A DNA stretch of 64,000 bases from Polyporus tsugae. Its lineage: Eukaryota > Basidiomycota > Agaricomycetes > Polyporales > Polyporaceae. Numbering within the stretch: position 1 is the first letter of the stretch; every line of letters starts with the position of its first letter. The notes beneath the pieces are model-generated. The model searched no databases. It saw only the letters and a list, made by a program, of their open reading frames with translations, and had not been told where the DNA came from. The stretch is taken from the NCBI GenBank assembly GCA_024305745.1, contig JAHRBS010000003.1, positions 2,914,001 to 2,978,000 on the forward strand, read 5' to 3'. This document shows, in pieces, positions 59,501 through 64,000 of the stretch. The translations under genes and the position numbers were made by a program.

Positions 59501-59678
59501 ACTTGCGACATAGCTGGGAGATGTGTACACGGAAGAGGGTGGAGTGAGCACGGAGGATTAGGGAGCCGTCGGAGAACCAGAACTCGGAATGCTTGACGAG
59601 AACACCTTGGCTCAGCTGCAACTGTAGAGATTCGGAAGACATGGAAGGAGTATTGTCGTCTAAGGATACATGAAGCAT
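56549..59678 (-). CDS. BTB/POZ domain protein, copy C
   Basis: Exons are 59,678-59,356, 57,498-57,276 and 57,172-56,549 (323, 223 and 624 nt), again 389 residues with all frames open. The start is MLHVSLDDNTPSMSSES. Donor 1 is GTGCGT (GTACGT in A and B). Intron 1 is 1,857 bp because of an inserted retroelement fragment, very long for this genome, so splicing efficiency is doubtful. Intron 2 has donor GTGAGT and carries an (AT)9 tract. Conserved replacements include T for A or V in the CTACA Cys pair. As the outermost copy it keeps only a short upstream region, so its promoter may differ from that of A and B. Confidence 0.78.
57185..57203. repeat. AT dinucleotide tract in BTB intron 2, copy C
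   Basis: Nine AT units plus one A, longer than in copy B and absent in copy A. Confidence 0.85.
57640..59040. mobile_element. Retroelement fragment inserted in BTB intron 1 of copy C
   Basis: Similarity to copy B runs to the shared AGACGACCCGCGAAGGA near 57,636 and resumes near 59,080 (TGTTGCCATCCCTCA). The intervening 1.4 kb is private to C and contains a decayed gag-like frame with a zinc knuckle. Exact ends and any target duplication were not resolved. Confidence 0.55.
58080..58455 (+). pseudogene. Gag-like fragment with CCHC zinc knuckle
   Basis: A frame from ATG at 58,080 (MSTTAASSTTTEPSANR) has in-frame TGA codons near 58,188 and 58,296. It continues in the same frame to CKYTTHKCSNCASAGHPVTG, where CSNCASAGHPVTGC fits CX2CX4HX4C exactly. 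This is the nucleic-acid-binding knuckle of retroelement gag proteins. No reverse transcriptase region is seen nearby. Confidence 0.6.
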
Positions 59679-59827
59679 GAAAAGATGAACGTCCTAGCTG
59701 GAATACAACGAGGTCGAGACGATGACCGTCTTCACTGTAAGGCCGTCGCCCAACGTCGCGGTCCAGCACCACGTTCGTTCATATAATACCAACTATAGAT
59801 CAAGGACAACAAGCAGTTCTTGTAGCT

Positions 59828-59910
59828 TCTCTGTTAGTGTATCGGTTAGTACACGCGCCTGTCATAATTATGGGCCGCGCGAAAGCGGGGTTCGACTCCC
59901 CGACAGAGAG
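59828..59910 (+). tRNA. tRNA-Asp (GTC) with an 11-nt intron
   Basis: The acceptor stem TCTCTGT pairs with ACAGAGA, with discriminator G. The D-arm region is TAGTGTATCGGTTAGTACAC. The anticodon arm is CGCGC CT GTC A, then an insert TAATTATGGGC, then C GCGCG, placing an 11-nt intron right after position 37, the canonical site for eukaryotic tRNA introns. The T-arm is CGGGG TTCGACT CCCCG with the B-box GGTTCGACTCC. Anticodon GTC and the overall sequence match fungal tRNA-Asp. Total 83 nt, 72 after splicing. Confidence 0.92.
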
Positions 59911-61362
59911 TATCGTCACCGGTCCGACTTTTTCAAGAATCAGAGGATAAATACTAAATGGAATCCATGCTGTCGCGTGCACAATTGTGTCACAATATAC
60001 ATACATCGTCCACGGATTGTAGCCATACCACATACAACGATCATATAGTCTCTTGGCCTGTGATAGGTGGGATCGGGTTCGCCCAGCGTCTCCGCAGTTC
60101 AAACGTTCAAACCTTTTCTCTCGTTACTACTATGTTGTATCATCCCTCGAGTGTTCTTTCTCCCACTTCACAACACCACCACCTCTAGTCGAGATCGTTC
60201 ACGATGACGCGGCCAGCTGTTGGGGGATCGTCCAACATAGTGCAATATATATACTTATGTTCTTGAAGGTGCGTGGTCCAAGTTATCATCAATGCACGAC
60301 GTACTACAAGGTCCGGCTACGCTAACGGTTAACGTTCCGACTGGGAGATTCATCAGGTCTCCACGAGGCTGATGAAGGTACAGTTGATGGGTGCGCCGAC
60401 GAGCATGGACTCCTTGTTCTTGTTTAAACGTTCAAGGCTTCAAGCTTCAAGCTCTGGGCAACACCTAATATTCGGTCTAGGCTCCGGGACAAGCAAGGAA
60501 AACGACGGTTTCCTATCACCATTGATAAGGAACTTATATGTAATGACACCAAGGCGCTTTTCCAAGGCGATTCTGGATAGAATACAGGGTCCTTGTTGTC
60601 GTCTTATGCGCCAGTGCTAGTCACGGTGATCAGCAGTTAACTGTGATACGCTTACCTGCGCTTACCGTCAAGCATCCGTACAGGTACCCGGATAGACCCT
60701 GTGTAGAACGCAGTTCAAACTTCGTACGCCCTTCGGCGTCCATTTGTCATTCACCATCCGCACAGACGGCGCGGTCCAACGAGGACTAGCATCCTCGGAT
60801 CCAGCAGCGGTTCGACCGGCGTGGAGAGCTCCATGCTCACCTGACTGCTGTATTCCGCCAGTCATCTGAGCAGAGCTTGGGAAACGGCATCCGCAGGCCA
60901 GCAAATTCGGATATGATTTGGCAGAGCCAACGTACCATGCATCACTCAGTCTCCGACTCTCCGCGGACCCGAAACTTCGCGGAGCTAGCGATTTGGCGTC
61001 TCCAAGTCTGCGGGCGACGACGCCGCCCGCTGTCAGTGTCACCATCGTGCCGTTCGTTCCTCAGCCTCCCTGCTGCGTTGCGGGCCGGCCAGTGTACGAG
61101 CTGGCTGGGACGGGGCCGCACGGCGCGGGGGGCGAGCGGGAGAACCCCACGTCCCCGGACCCCCAAGGATGTTTCCCCGCAATCTTGATCCAACGGCCCG
61201 CGAGATTCGCGGGGGCGCGTGTCGTACATATATTAGCCCGAGACACATGTCTGTTGTGGCTCGTGCGTCGACGGCCCTGCTCTCCGCCTCCACCTCTGTG
61301 CTTGCGCCGTCTTCCTCGTCCTCCGCCGATTTATCGCTAGGGATTCTGCCAAGTGTGCCAAA
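59911..61362. other. Intergenic, no gene recognised; promoter of the transporter at its right end
   Basis: Short frames only. The region just right of the tRNA ends in a T-run-containing stretch (GACTTTTTCAAG near 59,925) that could terminate RNA polymerase III. Near 61,197-61,213 a CCCGCGA-GAT-TCGCGGG palindrome and an ACATATATTAG TATA-like box (61,228) precede the transporter start by about 130-170 bp. Confidence 0.45.
61197..61213. promoter_or_regulatory. Palindrome CCCGCGA-N3-TCGCGGG upstream of the transporter
   Basis: Seven-base arms with a 3-nt spacer, 150-166 bp upstream of the ATG and just before a TATA-like ACATATATTAG. Everted CCG/CGG triplets are known half-sites of fungal Zn2Cys6 activators. 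Binding is inference only. Confidence 0.3.
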
Positions 61363-64000
61363 ATGAACAACGAGGGCACCTTCCGGAATATCCGGGTCTA
61401 TTGTGCGTCATCAGTTGCGTTGAGTTTGGCCCTCTTAGATTCATGTTTGTTTGTTTCGAATTTACAGGGCTCGCATTTGTCGCCTACTGGGGCATCGTGT
61501 TATTTGGATATGATACGTGAGCCCTCACGATCACCAGCTCTCGCCCCACACTCTGATACTATTCCCGACATCCTTCCAGTGGTGTCGGCGGAGGCGTTGT
61601 CACACAACCAGAGTTCCAGACCCACTTCGGCATCATCAAGGACGGCGTCAAGAACACCAAGGTAGCCAACGACGTGAGCTCGAACGTCGTCTCCGTGCTC
61701 CAAGCCGGTGCATTTTTCGGTGCGCTCGGCAGCGCGCCCTTGTCAGGTGTGTCTGCGCCCCCGGCTCCCTGATTACATGTTGCATGCATCTGTCCGTCGG
61801 ACGGCCGCGTCGTCGGAGAGTTCAAACCTTCCCGAGTGCGCGCGCGCGCCACGCCGCATTCGCCATCAACAGTGTTCCATAGATGCGATGGTCATGGGGC
61901 GCCGCCCTTCGCGACGGTTGTACGCTTACAATTCGCAGTCGTTCCGGCTTGCCGCCCTTCTCTTTTCTCGCGTTCTCGCGTTTTCTCAGGGCAAGGGATG
62001 CGCCAGAACGCGCGGCTGTGCCTTGTGATATTGGTCCCGCATATGTGGAGAAGAAGCCGGCTTGCTGACCTGCCTTCCTCCTCTTTTCCAGCCGCGATAG
62101 GTCGGAGGTGGTCGCTGCTCATCTGGACGTTGGTCTTCTCACTGGGTGCGGTGCGTATCGCGTTTCCCCCCTACTAACCCCGCCGTGCCTGGTGTACTGA
62201 CGGCCCAGCTCGCTTGGCGGCGTCCTGTGTGAACGCCCCACAGATCCTCCAAACCGTGGCCGGCGGCTCGCGCGGCCTGGGGTACATCTACGCGGGGCGA
62301 GTCATCGCGGGGCTGGGCATCGGCGCGATCTCGGCCGTCGCGCCCGCGTTCGTGTCCGAGTGCTCCCCTAAGGAGGTCCGAGGGCGGATCACGGGCATGT
62401 TCCAGATCATGGTCGCCATCGGCGTCATGCTCTCGTACTTTATCAACCGTGCGTGGTTCTCTCAGACTCTTTTCGCCGCTAGCCTGTCGAAAGCTAACGC
62501 TGAGTGCGCGCGATCGTGAGACAGTGGGCATCAGTCTACACATCAAGAGCGGGTTCGCGGTGTGGCGGATCCCGTTCGGCTTCCAGCTCGTCCCCGCCGG
62601 GCTCATGGCGTTCGGGCTCCTCACCGTGAGGGAGTCGCCGCGGTGGCTGGCGTCCAAGGGCCGCACCGAGGAGGCGATCACGAACATCGCGTATCTCCGC
62701 CGTATGGAGCTGGACGACAGTCGCGTCCGGGAGGAGATGGCTGAGATCGAGGCGGCGATTGAGGAGGAGCGCGAGGCGCGCAAGGGGCTCGGCACGAAGG
62801 AGGCGTTCCTGGGGAAGGGCAACTTCATCCGGTTCGTGATTGCGGTGGTGATATTTTTGCTGCAGCAGTGGAGCGGGCAGAACTCGGTCGGGTACTACGC
62901 GCCGCAGATTTTCTCTTCGGTGAGCTTGTGTTCGTTGTTTCATGTGCGTACGGAAGGTGTACTCATCCCGCATGCTCAGATCGGTTATACGGGCACGTCG
63001 AACTCCCTGCTCGCGTCTGGTATCTACGGGATCGTCAAGGTCGTCTCCACTGCAATCTTCGTGTTCTTCTTGGTGGACTCGCTCGGACGCAAGCTCTCGT
63101 TATTCATCTCTGCGATGGGCATGGGTATCCTCTTCTTCATCATTGGGGCGCTCCTCAAGACGTTCCCTCCACCTGCGGCCGATTCTGGCGCCCACCCCCC
63201 TCCTGCGAGCAAGGCGATGGCGGCGATGCTGTACCTCTATGTCTGCTTCTACTCTATGGGCTGGGGACCGCTTCCGTGAGTGTGACGTACAACCGCAGAT
63301 CAGGGTGGATTCGCTGACGCTGACGTCGATCACCCCCACCCCTCCCCCGGGATCGCGTAGATGGGTGTACGTGTCCGACATCTTCCCGACAAGAACGCGG
63401 CACTACGGCCTCGCCACCGCTAGCGCATCACAGTGGCTGTTCAGTACGTTCATCCTTTCCACACGATGGTCCCCCATTCAATGTTGCTTCGTAACTCCAT
63501 TCGGAGCGGTATTGAATGGGGCGGGACCGGAGGCGCTCCCGATTCCCGAGCTGACCCTTCCGTAATCCCGCCGTGCCAATAGACTTTGTCGTCGCGAAGG
63601 TCACGCCGACGCTCGAGACCGACCTGGGGTACAAGCTGTTCCTGATGTTCGCGACGATCAACATCGGCGGCATGGCCGTCTTTTCGCTGTGGGTCCCCCC
63701 TCCCCCCCGTTGTGTCTAGTGGGTCTTACGGCATGTGTGCTCACCGCGCTCCTTCCACCTCTGCTGTCCCTGCGCTTGTGTGCGTTTGTAGGCTTATTCC
63801 CGAGACGAAGGGACGCAGTCTGGAGGAGATGGATGTCATCTTTGGGACTGTGCAGGCGGACAAGCGGAGAGCGGATATCGCGGCGCAGGCACGGGGTACG
63901 TCATTGCTTTGCTGTCATCGCTGCCGCTGGGAGTGTGTTCGGTGTCTGACCTTGAGGTGGTTCGTCATTTTGCAGCGCTCGGGAACGAGGTATCGTCCGA
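61363..64000 (+). CDS. MFS sugar transporter (quinate permease/hexose transporter type), 3' end beyond window
   Basis: At least eleven exons, all boundaries GT-AG and in phase: 61,363-61,402, 61,468-61,516, 61,580-61,746, 62,092-62,150, 62,244-62,448, 62,525-62,919, 62,980-63,275, 63,361-63,443, 63,593-63,688, 63,792-63,895 and 63,976 onward. Signatures in order: VAYWGIVLFGYDTGVGGGVV (helix 1), GRRWSLLIWTLVFSLGAI (GRR loop), GRVIAGLGIGAISAVAP with SECSPKEVRGRITGMFQ, ESPRWLASKGR, LLQQWSGQNSVGYYAPQIF, FFLVDSLGRKLSLFIS, YSMGWGPLPWVYVSDIFPTR and LIPETKGRSLEEMD. These are the established sugar-porter motifs for a 12-helix plasma-membrane carrier; the substrate (hexose or quinate) is not decidable. 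Intron 3 is 345 bp against 49-149 bp for the others. The frame is intact throughout. Confidence 0.9.

Larger units (their letters stand above)
56478..59765. repeat. Segmental duplication, copy C (partial, about 3.3 kb)
   Basis: It starts at TCATCAAAGTCCACCAAGC, matching about 33,769 of copy A and 46,321 of copy B, so its left breakpoint differs from that of B by about 540 bp. It covers the BTB gene and ends about 90 bp past the BTB start codon, where similarity to A and B stops, about 60 bp before a tRNA gene. Confidence 0.88.

Noticed and set aside
60668..61045. 125-codon minus-strand frame upstream of the transporter
   Set aside because: No domain, composition like its complement, and it overlaps the transporter promoter.

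Overview
The window is nuclear DNA from a filamentous basidiomycete, most likely an Agaricomycete of the Polyporales type. The evidence is the many short introns (about 50-100 bp, GT-AG with a few GC-AG), the fungal gene families present (three-exon BTB/POZ proteins, a NACHT protein, an FtsJ-like methyltransferase, an MFS sugar transporter) and transposons common in Agaricomycetes (Plavaka, KDZ-associated, PIF/Harbinger, Ty3/gypsy). Nothing prokaryotic is present. No species can be named from the sequence alone.

Layout. 1-2.0 kb holds remains of a gag/ORF1-like retroelement on the minus strand. 2.0-11.8 kb has no recognisable gene and contains several decayed tandem repeats. 11,873-15,453 is a full-length PIF/Harbinger element with 78-bp terminal inverted repeats and two convergent genes; its transposase is damaged. 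15.5-19.0 kb is a leucine-rich-repeat gene whose 1.36-kb intron carries an antisense fragment of another gene. 21.2-30.3 kb is a transposon graveyard: KDZ-associated fragment, Ty3/gypsy gag-pol without integrase, an unidentified ORF and a 5'-truncated Plavaka transposase. The Plavaka remnant abuts a NACHT gene (30.3-32.0 kb) that lacks WD40 repeats. An apparently intact FtsJ-like methyltransferase follows at 32.3-33.5 kb.

33.2-59.8 kb is a tandem segmental duplication. Copy A (about 12.55 kb), copy B (about 10.7 kb) and partial copy C (about 3.3 kb) each carry an intact three-exon BTB/POZ gene on the minus strand with identical exon lengths (323, 223 and 624 nt). The rest of the unit, about 9 kb, has no recognisable protein. 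Copy A carries a private 1,167-bp terminal-inverted-repeat transposon with a target duplication, and copy B shows the empty site. Copy C carries a retroelement fragment inside a BTB intron. An intron-containing tRNA-Asp lies just beyond copy C. The window ends in a multi-exon MFS sugar/quinate-type transporter that runs off the right edge.

The duplicated BTB genes have stayed open and spliceable, while most transposon genes carry stops, frameshifts or lost catalytic residues. Many of these changes look like C:G to T:A transitions. I see no convincing new enzymatic system. The most unusual items are the BTB segmental array, the antisense gene fragment that fills an LRR intron, and the Harbinger copy with lysine at the expected catalytic glutamate.
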